Positions 34,286-47,000 of a stretch of 64,000 nucleotides of DNA are shown piece by piece. The stretch spans positions 97,060,537-97,124,536 of the forward strand of contig NC_083868.1 of assembly GCF_032452875.1 (NCBI RefSeq). Reading direction: 5' to 3'. This DNA is from Bos javanicus. Taxonomy: Eukaryota > Chordata > Mammalia > Artiodactyla > Bovidae. How positions within the stretch are numbered: position 1 is the stretch's first letter; each line of letters begins with the position of its first letter. Below the pieces are notes generated by a model that worked only from the letters and a program-made list of their open reading frames with translations, made no database searches and was not told the DNA's origin. Both the position numbers and the translations under genes were made by a program.

Positions 34286-36789
34286 AGGAATTCTTATACT
34301 TTTAAGAATACTTTGTAAGTGGACAGATTTCATACTTCCTAGTTGCTCTTACTATCAAGTTACAATGTGAAGATTATCAAGTGGTGTCAACATCACAACA
34401 AATCTAAAAAAAGTTGTTGATGAAAAACCTGTGAAGGAGAAGGTGTGAGGTTGTTTAGCGCAACTCATGGCAACACTGTAGAGTTATTTTCAGCAGTGAA
34501 GTAAATAACTGCCTGGAACTGAAGCATTCTCCAAGATTAATTTTCAATGGAATTAGCAGGAAAATGTCTTTCCTTGGCAAACGGATTCTTTCAACTATTT
34601 ACTTGCAGTACAAAAGTGTTTAGTATTTGTGAAATAGCAACATAGTTAAAAAAAGTTTCTTGAAATCATGTCTTCAATGAATTCAAACATTCATGGGTTA
34701 AATCTGGGATGACACGCAATTGTTGATATAGAAATTTCCACAACTAAAGACTAGAGAATTTCTTTCACTTTGTTTTAATTGAATCCGTATTTAAATGACT
34801 AAAAATCAGCCCTGGTTTTATTTTCAGCTAAAGGTATCATGCACAGGTGGAAAATTGCCTAGACAGCATGAAATATGACATGACTGGCCTCTTGCTGGTT
34901 ATATCCCCAGTCCCCAGCACATAGTGGGTCCTAATTTGTGTTGACTAAATATGGAAGATCTAACACCCTAAAGAGTTTCTAAAGAAGGCAAAGCAGTTCT
35001 ATGACAGCTTGCCAGACTCCCAGATAACTATGTGAGATTTCCTTCAAAAGAGCAATTCAAATGTTGAATTTGAATAGTTCCGTAAAATCCACACACACAT
35101 GATGAGCACCTGGAACCTCTTGGTAATTGGCTTGTAGTAAACACACTGCCTCCTTCAGAGGGTGAAAGTGCTGGTAACTTTGACCTTCATTACAGCAAGA
35201 GACTGGCCTCTGGTGGTGGTGAAGCAGATGGAATCACCCATCTGCGACAGAACGCTGCTACTTCCCCTTTCCACGTCAGACCTCACTACTTGGGAGAAAA
35301 TGTTAATTTTTATTTTAATCATAGGAAATATCCCCTACCTAAAAGGGTGGCATACACATCAACACTTTTTTCGTTTTAAACCTAAGCCAATTTTTCTGGA
35401 ATGAATGAATTCATTTATTCCTTACAATAAAACTTTTCCATTACAATATTGTAATTACTCTCTAATCAAAAATAAAAATTAAAAAAACTTCTCCAAATCC
35501 TGTAGAATCAGCATAGTGCTAGACACATTACATAGCCTTCAAATAAAATTTGAAATATGAAATGAAATAAAATTTTAAACCTAAAGACGGTAAGAATAAT
35601 GTAGTAAAATATCCTCTTTAACACAGATTCAGATTTCTTCTTTAAAATATTGTTTCAAATTGAGTAAACTTTCAAATGATTCACAAGTGCAAACATTTTC
35701 TTAAATTTAAATATCTGATTGTTAAGTAAAAATCAAGAGCCAAGAAAGTATTTTTTCTGTAAAAAAGATCATAAAATGTGAGTTAGAATTAGGTTTCTGT
35801 ACTTAACTGTCTTTACCATGATTTTTCCTCCTAAATATATCATAAATAACATAAAAAGTCATCAAGTCAAACCAGCCACGTTGCAGATAGTTTACATGAT
35901 GGAAGGTTTAAACCTGGTTACATGGCACTACTTCTAGAAACCCAGCAACGTTTCACTTTTTCAGGAAAATCAAAGCATCGAATTAAGGATTTTGCTAGAG
36001 CCTTTCAATGGGCTCTTTTTTCCCCTCCCCCACAGGGTTCTTTATTACAAAATTAGAATTTGCTTCGGACTTGCTAAACTGTCAATGGAAACTTGAGCTA
36101 AATCTCTCTCAAGTCTAGTGAATACGTCTAGCATGGGGTTTAACTTTTATAGCCCGTAAAAGATCATATGAAACAGCCGCTTTATTCTTAGAAAACCTGT
36201 AATTCCATTTTCTTCAGTAAAAATAGTAATTGGAGTACAAATATATGTTAATGCCAGTAAGGCACAGATTGCTATGTAAAGGTGAACTGCACTGTCACAT
36301 TTCAAGCAAAAAATCATCTCAAATTCTGAGCTGGATTCATCTTAATTATAAATTTCAGAGATGAACTGTTAAAAAATCTAAGCAGAAGCATCTGACAATT
36401 TTCTCTCCCATTTTCACGTAACTTTCAACTCATATTTCTGAGCACAAAACCCAAAAATCATCTTATATATGAATACTCTCTCTCTGTATATATTTATGTA
36501 TATATTGTGTGCATATATATACATATTACAGATAAATATCTAAGTTATGTATATTTGAATTCATAAAGCTTTTTGGAATCTACCATAAACCTAAAATAAA
36601 TGTCAAGTAAAAATTCATACAAGTTTTACTGGTAAAGCTGATAACCTATCATGGCCACATAATATTTTACTGCGTTTATTTGGCTTTTATCACTGTACAC
36701 TTTTTGTGATGACAACCGTCTTTCTCAGTATGTCTGGTCTCTATCTCAAATGTCAAGGGCAGAAATTCTGTTTATTAGCCTTATTTAGC
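34286..36789. other. Intergenic interval free of recognised repeats
   Basis: About 2.5 kb of AT-rich sequence without young SINEs. TA-rich runs lie at 36480-36520. No gene recognised; the open frame at 35162-35404 has no recognisable product. Confidence 0.5.
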
Positions 36790-37222
36790 ACCAAGGCTAT
36801 GGTTTTTCCTGTGGTCATGTATGGATGTGAGAGTTGGACTGTGAAGAAGGCTGAGCACCAAAGAATTGATGCTTTTGAACTGTGGTGTTGGAGAAGACTC
36901 TTGAGAGTCCCTTGGACTGCAAGGAGATCCAACCAGTCCATTCTGAAGGAGATCAGCCCTGGGATTTCTTTGGAAGGAATGATACTAAAGCTGAAACTCC
37001 AGTACTTTGGCCACCTCATGCAAAGAGTTGACTCATTGGAAAAAACTGATGCTGGGAGGGATTGGGGGCAGGAGGAGAAGGGGACAACAGAGGATGAGAT
37101 GGCTGGATGGCATCACTGACTCGATGGACGTGAGTCTGAGTGAACTCCGGGAGTTGGTGATGGACAGGGAGGCCTGGCGTGCTGCAATTCATGGGGTCGC
37201 AAAGAGTCGGACATGACTGAGC
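36790..37222 (+). mobile_element. BovB LINE 3' end, 5'-truncated
   Basis: Starts at 'aaggctatggtttttcctgtgg' and runs to the 'gactgagcgactgatctg' tail. Open pieces encode the C-terminal RT region (YGCESWTVKKAEH; WLDGITDSMDVSLSELR). It has no endonuclease or catalytic palm and is inactive. Confidence 0.92.
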
Positions 37223-37350
37223 GACTGATCTGATCTGATCTGATAGGGAATGGCAACCCACTCCAGTAATGTCTGGAGAATTCCTTGGACAGAGGAGCCT
37301 AGTGGGTTACAGTCCGAGAGTCAGACATGACTGAGCAACTAACACTTTTT
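37223..37350 (+). repeat. GATCT-type tail repeat and Bov-tA fragment
   Basis: A short 'ctgat' run after the BovB end is followed by Bov-tA body text ('ggcaacccactccag', 'cagacatgactgagcaac'). Confidence 0.8.
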
Positions 37351-37695
37351 TTACATAGCAAATTCCAGAACATTCTGGAACAATGAACTTTGGATATAAA
37401 CTACTCAGACTATATGCATCTTAACTGATTCCTTAAGCTGTAGAGGAGAGGAAGGTAAATCTATGAAGGGAGACCACCAATTATACCAATGACTCCCCGT
37501 TGGGTGCTGTCCAGAAACCAACCTGTTGAAGACTGGAGATTGATTTTACCTTTCACAGAGAAACTGGTTGCCCTATCAATTATTTGCTCAAATGCAAAAT
37601 TTCCCGAAAGCTTCAAACTCCTCTTTGGACTCTGTTTTGGTATTTTACTAACACAAAGAAAACAACCAAATTTATGGTTTGGTATAGGGGATATT

Positions 37696-37911
37696 TGGGG
37701 CTTTCCAGGTGGCTCAGACTGTAAGGAATCTGCCTGCAGTGCCAGAGAGGAGGGTTCAATTCCTTGGTCAGAAAGATCCCCTGGAAGAAGGCATGGCAAC
37801 CCACTCCAGTATTCTTGCATGGAGAATCCCATGGACAGAAGAGCCTGGTGGGCTAGTCCACGGGGTCACAAAAAGTCAGACACGACTGAGCAACTGAACA
37901 CGCATGCACGC
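37696..37911 (+). repeat. Bov-tA SINE with perfect 12-bp target duplication
   Basis: Sense full copy flanked by ATAGGGGATATT at 37684-37695 and 37912-37923. Confidence 0.94.
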
Positions 37912-37923
37912 ATAGGGGATATT

Positions 37924-38480
37924 ACGATAAAATAATAGAAAAGACACAGGAGATCAGTCTTTGGTGGTTTTAATATACCAGCTCTAGCTATTTCATGTCA
38001 ATAAAAAAGAAAAGCACTTTGAATTTCATTCTCCTTGTAAAAGAAAAGAAAGGTTAAGTAATGTTGAAGAGGTTTGGAAGTGTGAGACGCCAGGCTCATG
38101 CTTGTTTATAGAAGAACACTAGCTACAGCTGAGAAAGGAGAAGTTCTGGAACTCTAGAATAGATCACTGTAGAACATACTGTTCTGTTTAAATTTAGTTT
38201 TAAATTCAGTTTTAAAACTAGTTAAAATGCTCTCTCTTCAGCTGATTTTTTACTAATTTGTTTCCCAACATAAGAGATGCATAGACGGGTGAGTTTAAAA
38301 ATACACCGAACAATATTTTATGAGTAAATGTCTACAATATGGCATGAGAACTACCAGAATGCTGCTCTAAGTACAGCAAAATTCCAAACCCTAAAATTTT
38401 CATTTTTCTTCTTGAACCAATTTTGAATACACCTTTGTTCTTACACAAAGCTCTGATACACTACATAGTAAACATGCTCC
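37924..38480. other. Intergenic, downstream of PRKCI
   Basis: AT-rich unique sequence beyond the putative PRKCI cleavage site. Nothing recognised. Confidence 0.5.
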
Positions 38481-38502
38481 AATCCTGATGAGTATTAAAC
38501 AT

Positions 38503-38508
38503 TTTATT
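38503..38508 (-). terminator. PRKCI: Distal PRKCI polyadenylation signal
   Basis: AATAAA on the minus strand, with T/G-rich sequence ('tgtttactatgtag') about 30-40 nt downstream. It is the last good signal before repeats resume. Confidence 0.65.
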
Positions 38509-39175
38509 TAAAGATTTTAAAGTAAAATTTAAAAAAAGGTACACAAATACAGATTACATTAGACCAAGGCAGTATTCTACATGACAAAAATCAAAACAAA
38601 AAAAATTATTTTAAGTAAATGTACAGGTACTAAACAAGCATAATACCTGAAATCCTTTTCAGGCTCAGGCTGCATACACAGAAAATGATTCGACCACATA
38701 CATGCTTATGTAAAATAAATTGTTTCTTAGAACACCAAAATTCCAACCATTTTGTCAACTGTCTTAGTCCCCTGGTGAGTATTTGAGACAACTTCTATGT
38801 AATATAAAAAGAACTGTCATGGTACATAAGGACTACAAAAAAACAAAACACAGTTAAAAACATATTTGTAATGCAATTCAGTATAAAATATACACAGTAA
38901 ATCTTAGTTTAAAAAAAATTAAAAAAAAAAAAAAAAAAGGCCACCCTGAATAACGGTTAAAACCTCATCACAGAAAAATGTCTCATCATTTGTAACATTG
39001 ATAGAAAACTGATACATTTTTTTAGGAGATATCTAACTTGAAGTCAATTATTGAAAATTTATTTGAAATTGTAGATAAGATAGTAACTATCTAACCCTTC
39101 TCAAAATGTTTTATCATGAATACTCTTTCTAATATGTAACTAAAGACAAAATAAAAGTAACTAAAAAAACAAACC

Positions 39176-39292
39176 TGCTTCTCAAACTGAGGTCCCGAGA
39201 CCCAACAGAATTCTAAGGTGGATCCAACAATGTGCTTTTTACAACAAACTTACTAGGTGATTATTCCACATTCTAAAATTTGAGAACAAACG
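39176..39292. repeat. MER5-like DNA-transposon relic in PRKCI 3' UTR
   Basis: 'tgcttctcaaactgaggtcc', 'ctaggtgattattcc' and 'aaatttgagaaca' follow the MER5/Charlie end-to-end pattern, including the inverted 'ttctcaaa/tttgagaa' ends. Confidence 0.6.
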
Positions 39293-40757
39293 TCCTAAGG
39301 AAAATAGTACCATTTAAAAGCAAGATCATAAAGTATTTTCTGATATGTCAAAAATTTTTATAAATTTATGATTTGAAGTAAATACTGTTTTTTCTCCTAA
39401 AACAAGTTTCAGGTCTTAAGAGAAACATATATACTTCTTAAATAAACATGTGAACTATATAAACATTTCCTTTGAGGTTTCACTGCTTTCAGACTTATTC
39501 AAAGAAAAGAGAGTATACATGGACAGAAACTTTGGAAAAATTACATTTCAAATGAAATGTAGCAATCCCGTCAAAAAAGAGACAATTTATTAAATGCCTA
39601 CATATACTAAGTCATTTTAAATTTAAGACTAGATATCTTTCCTAAAAGTTACATTTTACTAAGACTGGACATTTATAAGTAATTTAAATGATCATGCTTA
39701 TTTTTTAAGTCCCTTTTCATAAAAAAATATTTAAAAATAAACAACAGGACACTATCATTGGCATCACTTTAAATAATAATTGTTAAGCACTAATATTAAA
39801 AATAATCTGAAGAACTCTGCCCCTGATATGTATTCTACTCTGATTACATGTATTAGCTACTTCACTAAAACTCACTTAAGCAGTTGGAACTGCGATGAGT
39901 GTGAATGTGTGTGCATATCCTGAACATTTATTCATGTTTATTCTTTTTTTCCTGAATTTCATTGAAGGCTCCAAAACAGGATATGAAAGTATGGTTTGGG
40001 GAAAAAACAAGCATGGTTAAGACACTATTTGGAAGATAAATTATTTTCCTTTATACTGAATTACAAGGAAAAAATAGTATACATTCTGTGTCCACTGGAT
40101 AATGGAGTGTTCTTACAAGTTTTTGGTAACAAGCTAGTGCTTCCTTATTATTTAGATCAAATCACAAAAGGAGACTGTGGGATTTACTTTCCAATAAAAA
40201 ATAAATATTACCATTGCACTTTTTTTTTTAAGTGTTTTTAATTTTTTTTTTTTTAATATACTGAGAAGTGTTTCACTTAACAGAAGTCTGGGTTCTCTGA
40301 ACTACATTTATTAACATTCCAGTTACAGTTTCCACTGCAGGGACAAACTCAGAAGCTAACCCCTCACTATAAAAGAAATCACTTGAATCAGTTTTTCAAA
40401 GCCAGCCAGCTAATAATTTGGAATTTGGTTCTTAATAAAATGTGTCCATTCTCTTCCTCAGAAGACTCTGTATTCCTCAATTCTAAGCAACCAATAATTG
40501 TTGCCTTAAAAATCAATAAATTAGTCTTCTAAGGCAATGACAGAATTTGCAGCTGAATTTTTAAACATGAATAACTCAGAAAGTAACAGGTAATATAACA
40601 AGTTGTATTTTGAATTACTCTTTTATTCCAAAATTAAATACTTAAGTGACCTCATGAATATGACAAAAATCATAGGAGGTTTATGATACCCCACCACGTC
40701 CCTTAATTTAACAGAAACTCTTTTTAGTGAGTATTTCCTTTGCACAAAAAAGACAAC

Positions 40758-40763
40758 TTTATT
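40758..40763 (-). terminator. PRKCI: Possible proximal PRKCI polyadenylation signal
   Basis: AATAAA on the minus strand about 250 nt after the stop codon. It would give a short 3' UTR. Use is unproven. Confidence 0.35.
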
Positions 40764-41010
40764 ATTCATCAGTAGGTTGCTGGATTACCAGTGTAACTAA
40801 ATTTTGACACGATTGTCTGGAAAGTAGTTTCATCTTTTTCGTAGTTAAACTGAGATGTAACCATTGACTTTTACAGCCAACAGCAGAAGGTACTGAGTGT
40901 TTTTTCTGTAGGTGAAAAATATAAAATGGTTCATTGCATCCGGACTGGTAAGAAGTTTATCCATGCATTAAATGGCAACACAAGCAAAATGCACAGTTGA
41001 GCAGGGACGA

Positions 41011-41098
41011 TCAGACACATTCTTCTGCAGACATCAAGAGAGGATTAATGTACTCAAAACCTTCAAATTCAGACTGATCGATCTTCCTCACAATGTCA
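41011..41098 (-). CDS. PRKCI: PRKCI exon 18, last coding exon
   Basis: 88 nt, residues 568-596 and the TGA stop. FEGFEYINP carries the acidic Glu in place of a phosphorylatable residue in the hydrophobic motif, typical of atypical PKCs. Ends MSAEECV. Acceptor CAACAG. Confidence 0.97.
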
Positions 41099-44000
41099 CT
41101 GTTGAAAGAAAAATAATGTTCACCATTAAGATTTCTTTGATTTTTTTTTCTTAAATGGTAAAATAAGATTAAAAATTAAAAATAAGGCTAATTTATAAAT
41201 TATGGGGGGAAAATCTACAAGTTTTTAGATTAACCCCCAAACATTTTCTAGAAGAATCAGCAGTACTGAAAATCAGAAAAGACTTATAATCCCATGAGCA
41301 AGTTTGGAACCAAAAGGTAGTCCAAAACTGAAGACTGGGAATAAAAAAGGCACAAATAGTCACAATTCTAGGTAATCTTAATTTCTGACCTAAACAACAT
41401 TCTTGCCTTGAAAATCCCATGGATGGAGGAGCCTGGTAGGCTGCAGTCCATGGGGTCGCTAAGAGTCAGGCACAACTGAACGACTGCACTTCCACTTTTC
41501 ACTTTCATTCATTGGAGAAGGAAATGGCAACCCACTTCATATTCTTGCCTGGAGAATCCCAGGGACAGAGGAGCCTGGTGGGCTGCCGTCTATGGGGTTG
41601 CACAGAGTTGGACACAACTGAAGCGACTTAGCAGCAGCAAACAACATCATAATTATAGGTGAACACCCAGGGCTGAATCAGCATGCAATTTAGTGGACTG
41701 TATAGGCCATGGGGTCGCAAAGGGTCAGACACGATCGAGCGACTTTCACTTCAACAACCAGATGGAACATGGTGAAGAGAAAGCCCAGAAGTTAACCAAA
41801 ACGAAAAAACCAGAGGAAGTACTCTGAAAGATCCAGAGGGCCACCACAGGGAGGCAGTGGGTCACAGGGAGCAGAGAGGCTGGCATTCTGCTACACTGGG
41901 CTTCTAGTTAAGTATACAAGACCATTACCATCAAATATTTTAGTACTTAAATGTACCTATCATACTGCAGAGAACAAAGTTACACAGGATATGGCCCCTT
42001 CCTTCAAGAGGGAAGGTACTTCATATAACAAAACAGTACCTGCTAAGTCTCCTACACGACAAGCTAAGCCCTGCTCTAACCACTGCTGCTGCTGCTGTTG
42101 CTAAGGCGCTTCAGTCGTGTCCAACTCTGTGCGACCCCATGGACTGTAGCCTACCAGGCTCCTCTGTCCATGGGATTTTCCAGGCAAGAGTACTGGAGTG
42201 GGGTGCCATCACCTTCTCCGGCTCTAACCACTGCTGCTGCTAAGTCACTTCAGTTGTGTCCGACTCTGTGTGATCCCATAGACGGCAGCCCACCAGGCTC
42301 CCCTGTCCCTGGGATTCTCCAGGCAAGAACACTGGAGTGGGTTGCCATTGCCTTCTCCAGGCTCTAACCACAGTTCTAAAGAAAAAGGTGACTTCTACTT
42401 GGCAAAATCAAGAAAGGCAGCATCATTCCACAAACACTAACTGAATGGAATTATGAAAGACTACCGTAAGTCTGGGGAAATGTCAGTAATTTATTAGAGT
42501 TGGAGCACAGGAATAGAAGGCAGAGGATGCTGGAAGGAAGGTAATGGCTAGCTCAAAGAAGCCAGTGATGTTAACACTAAAGAGGTCCATCTTGATCTAT
42601 CAAAGGTCTGATTACATCTGCGGGAGCTCTGAAAGATGGGGAAGATTTCAACAGGTGAAAAGGAAGGAGGAATAGAGAGGAAATGTTAACAGCATGCTAT
42701 CAGGGAATGGTGGGTAATTGAGCCTGATGAAAACATGGCGCTTATGTTACGGTGAGAGATATGGCTAGAAAGTCATGCTCGAGCAGATGATGGGAGACTA
42801 ATTACTCACCAAGGGGACAGATTTTACCTGCTAGGCAAGGTAGGAGTTTACTGAAGGAAACTGATTAAAGGAGTTGGTACTCTGTATGTACTGAACGAGT
42901 TGTAAAGTAAAGAAGGAGCCAATTAGAAACGACATAAGTGATGAAGTAAAGGAAAAAGAGACCAGAACTTGGCAGCTGAAGGTATTATACAGTTTGGTAA
43001 GGAAGAGTTGGAGTCAACAACCACTGACTCAGATGATCGAATCTGAATAAAGGAATGCATGGTGGTACAATGAGCAGAAAAGGGTAAAAACAAGGACCCG
43101 ATTGTGAACAATTTACACTTCAGATGTTTGAGGTGCTTGTCTGACAAACCAGGAGACATGTTTGAACTATTAAGGGGAAATGAAGCTCAGGGAAGATAAG
43201 AGGGCGGTGGCTCAGAGCTTTAAAAACCATTGTTCATTGTTGCTGTTCTTTACAGCAACCTTGGGAAGTAGGCGATATGAGTAGACACAGGCTCAGAGAA
43301 GTTATGTAACTCAGACCCAGGGTACCCTGTTGCTAAGAGGTGGTGAGGGGATTCAAATTTCCATCTTTTGATTAAATCCAGTGCTCCTTCTAATACACAC
43401 TGCTGTGACAAATAATGACAAAAGGCACTATGCTAAGTACTACACATTCAAAAATAATCAAGGCTTACTGTCTACTAGTGTCTTTAGTTCAACAGTTATC
43501 TGCCTATTTAGCTGGGAGGCATTTAATAGCTGGTTTCCATGCTACGGGGCTGGCTGAAACCTCCAAGGTACAAACTGCATGTAGCAAAGACAAGGCAGTC
43601 ATGAATAGAATCATGGAGCATGCTAGTCTCAAGGGGACAGGGTAAATAAGATGACAAGTGGTTAAAGAGATAATGCAGAACCAGGATGGACAGCACCAAC
43701 TAAAGCAGGCCATCAGTGTCAGATGCTTTACAGACATCGGAGGAGACAGGGCAGATCAAAAAATGCTTTAAAATCTAGAAATTAAGAAGCCAATTCAACC
43801 TTTAAAAGCTTAAAGAGCAGGTTCAATTGTAAAGAGGTTAAAGTGCTGGCAGCAAGAAAGTGTAAGACAGTCAATGTTGATTACTTTGAAGGAATTTAAT
43901 AGAGACACTGCTTATTTATTTCTCTTTTACCATAAGCATCTATTAAGTATTTCTGAAAAAGATTGAAGATGAAAAGAAGATGAGAGAAAAATGTGGTGGC

Positions 44001-47000
44001 TCAAAGAAGTGGGGAAAATTACTGAATTTGAGCATATTTATAAGCATAGAGAAGAAGTTGGAAAAGAGAAATTAAGGAAGGTGAAGGAATGGGGATAACT
44101 GACACAATGAATCCTGGAGGAAATGAAGGAAACAGATTGAGAAAGTGGGAGGCTACCCCATGCATAAGAGGGAGAGCCTTCCAAGAAGCAGGAAGCAGCA
44201 AAAGTTTGGGACGAGTTAGAGAGCACTTCTGAGACACAAGGCGGTCTGGTGATGGCTGGAAATGGAGCAAGCTCACAGTAGGGAGGTCTCAACCCTGGCA
44301 GGCCACTCAAGGCAAGGTTAATCCACTTAGACTGATGGAGGCAGGGGGAGCACTGAAGGCTTCTAAAATGTAGAGAGAGTTTGGAACAGCTGCGGTGAGG
44401 AATGTGATAAGAACTAACCAGATGTTAAAGTAAAATGACTGCCAAGCAGAAAAGGCTTCCATGACATGACAGAATGAATCAGTTAATGACAGCTGAAGGA
44501 TCAAATATCCCCAAGTTATTCTAAGCCATATCTTTCAAAGATATAAACACAAAAAGTAAGTCAGATCACTGCTGCCTGGATCTGACACACTGATGTAATC
44601 TTTTTAAAAAGTAATTTGGCAATATATATCAAGAGCTTTAAAAACTTTAAACCCTTTGACCTAATTCCCCTTCTAGGAATCTATCTAAAGGTAATACTCA
44701 GGAACTCAGACCAAGATGGTCACTATCACAGTGGGAAGCAGTGCAGTGCAGTGCAAAGAGCACAGGCCTTAGTCAGACTTGGGTTTGAATCCTGGCTCTG
44801 TCAACTCACAGCTGCATAACCTTGCTTAACCTCTCTGAGCCTCGGTTTCCTCGCCTGTAAAATGAGGTTTGTAAGACTGCTGTTGAGAATTAGAGCCAAT
44901 ACGTGTCAGCAAAGGAGAAAATGACAAGTACTGTTTTTATAACTGTATAATTCAAATGTCCTGTAACTGGATGATTAGATAAAATCAGATAATCTGATCA
45001 TGGAACACTGTGTAGTTATTAAAAAATGGGACTATCAAAGCACTTTAAAAAATATTTCAGTCTACAGAAATACTTACTCATCATCAGGAGTGAGCTGGAC
45101 AGGTTCATTAGTAAACTGAGAATCAAAGTTGTCCAAACCAAATTCCCCAGAAATATTTGGTTTAAACGGAGGTACCACCTGCTTTTGCTCCATCTAGAAG
45201 AGACATAATGGGTGACAGCTCAAGCCCACATTCTTAGAAAAATTCCACCTCTGTGCTTCTCCTCTGTCCTTAGGTATTTCCCAGTCTTATTAAAGTGAGT
45301 CCCTGGGCCTGGTTCTACAATATTCATATGATGGAAATAATGACAAATCTGAACACTGATGCAGGCCCCAATACTACTACAACCTGCTCCATTAAATTAA
45401 TATTCTAAGCTTTCACAGTTTTAAATGCTTTTTAAAAAGCACTTAGAATTTTGTTGTTTTTTGTCATTTAAAGTGATTTTAAAACAACAAAATTCTGTAA
45501 AGCAATTATCCTTCAATTAAAAAATAAATTTTTAAAAAGGCACTTTAGAGAGTGGTTTTAAGTTATGTAAGCTGTGATACACTAGTTTTTCAATATTCTT
45601 TTACATTAATAAATTTTGGCCCAAGAAAATAATGAAAACTAATATTGGAAGGACTGATGCTGAAGTTCCAATACTTAGGCCACCTGATGTCAAGAGCTGA
45701 CTCATTGCAAAAGACTCTGATGCTGGGAAAGATTGAGGGCAAGAGAAGGGGACAACAGAGGATGAAATGATTGGGTGGCATCACCAACTCAATGGACATG
45801 AGTTTGAGCAAACTCTGGGAGACAGTGAAGGACAGGGAAGACTGGCGTGTTGCATTCCATGGGGTCACAAAGAGTCGGACAGGACTTAGCAACTGAACAA
45901 CAACAATATATAAAATAATCAAAATGTACATACCATATCCCAATCAACATTTCGGAAGAATGGGTGTCCCTGAATATCAGCAAATCCTGTTTGTGGATGA
46001 CAACCCAATCGTTCCTTTGGGTCCTATGGTGGAAATGTTTCAAGAGCTGGGTGAATACTCTGCTTCAGAATAAATCACCCTTGTGACCTGTGTTTTGTGT
46101 CTGTTATATGACACCTTTATATCTGAAATCAGAATGGTCTACCTTTCATTTCTAGAAAATATAACACTAGATAATCAAAGGAGTATCTGATGCTTGTGGC
46201 AAGCAAGATTTCCTCACAGCTCTTCTCCAGCTATCCTTGTAACTCAAGTGGAGAGATGTCACCACACCTTGCTAAAGAAAAATGGGAAGAAGACAAAGAG
46301 AGCAGCAGAATTATTTGGGCAGCACCCAACTCTTTCTTTGACACGGGCTGGAGTGATACTCAAAACACACAAACCCTCGAACTTCACCAGTTTGTTTTTA
46401 GCTCAATTTAAAAGCCCTGTGTCCAATTATAGCAACAACCATAATTTGTGTACAACAACGATACAACCATTATCTGAATCACTGGACTGAGAAGCAGCCT
46501 GCAAATTATACAACTATCGTGAATGAGAACATGTTTCCATTTTCCTCTGTGGCAAAAGGCATTCTGCTTTGCATACTGACACTTCTCACCTTCATTTTTC
46601 ACTGTGTTAAAACTAAGGTTTCCAGTTTAAATCTTTCCTCACATAAAATACTCATTTAAAACAAGCTTGAATTTATTTTATTAAAACTCATTATCTTATT
46701 TATCTCAGAAAATAAACACAAGTCAACCTACTTTCTAACCTACCATTTATTTTTAAACAAGATTTTTAAAGTAAGAGGATGGAAAACTGGTTGGTGGTGT
46801 GGAAAGAAACCTACACATTTGGTGTTAGAGTGTTATGAATAAACATAATTCAGAGTCATAATTTTAGATCCTAAAACTTTTCTAGGGACTTCCCCGCTGG
46901 TCCAGTGGCTAAGACTGTGCTCCCAATGGAGGGGTCCTGGGTTCAATCCCTGGTCAGGGAACTAAGAGCCTATATACTGTAACTAAGACCCAGTGCAAAC

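Larger units (their letters stand above)
38485..41010 (-). other. PRKCI: PRKCI 3' untranslated region
   Basis: The sequence after the stop codon is AT-rich and free of ruminant SINEs for about 2.5 kb, ending just after an AATAAA signal. Young repeats begin again at 37911 and below, consistent with selection against insertion in the UTR. It contains homopolymer tracts (38920-38938, 40210-40257) and a MER5-like relic at 39176-39292. The exact 3' end is inferred. Confidence 0.7.
41099..45077 (-). other. PRKCI: PRKCI intron 17
   Basis: About 4 kb with Bov-A2, two Bov-A, and two MIR copies listed separately. The remainder, such as 42372-43230 and 43410-44730, shows no recognised gene or repeat. 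Confidence 0.8.

Noticed and set aside
36706..37119. 137-codon open frame with a recognisable C-terminal RT region
   Set aside because: It is a truncated BovB remnant without a catalytic core, not a host gene.
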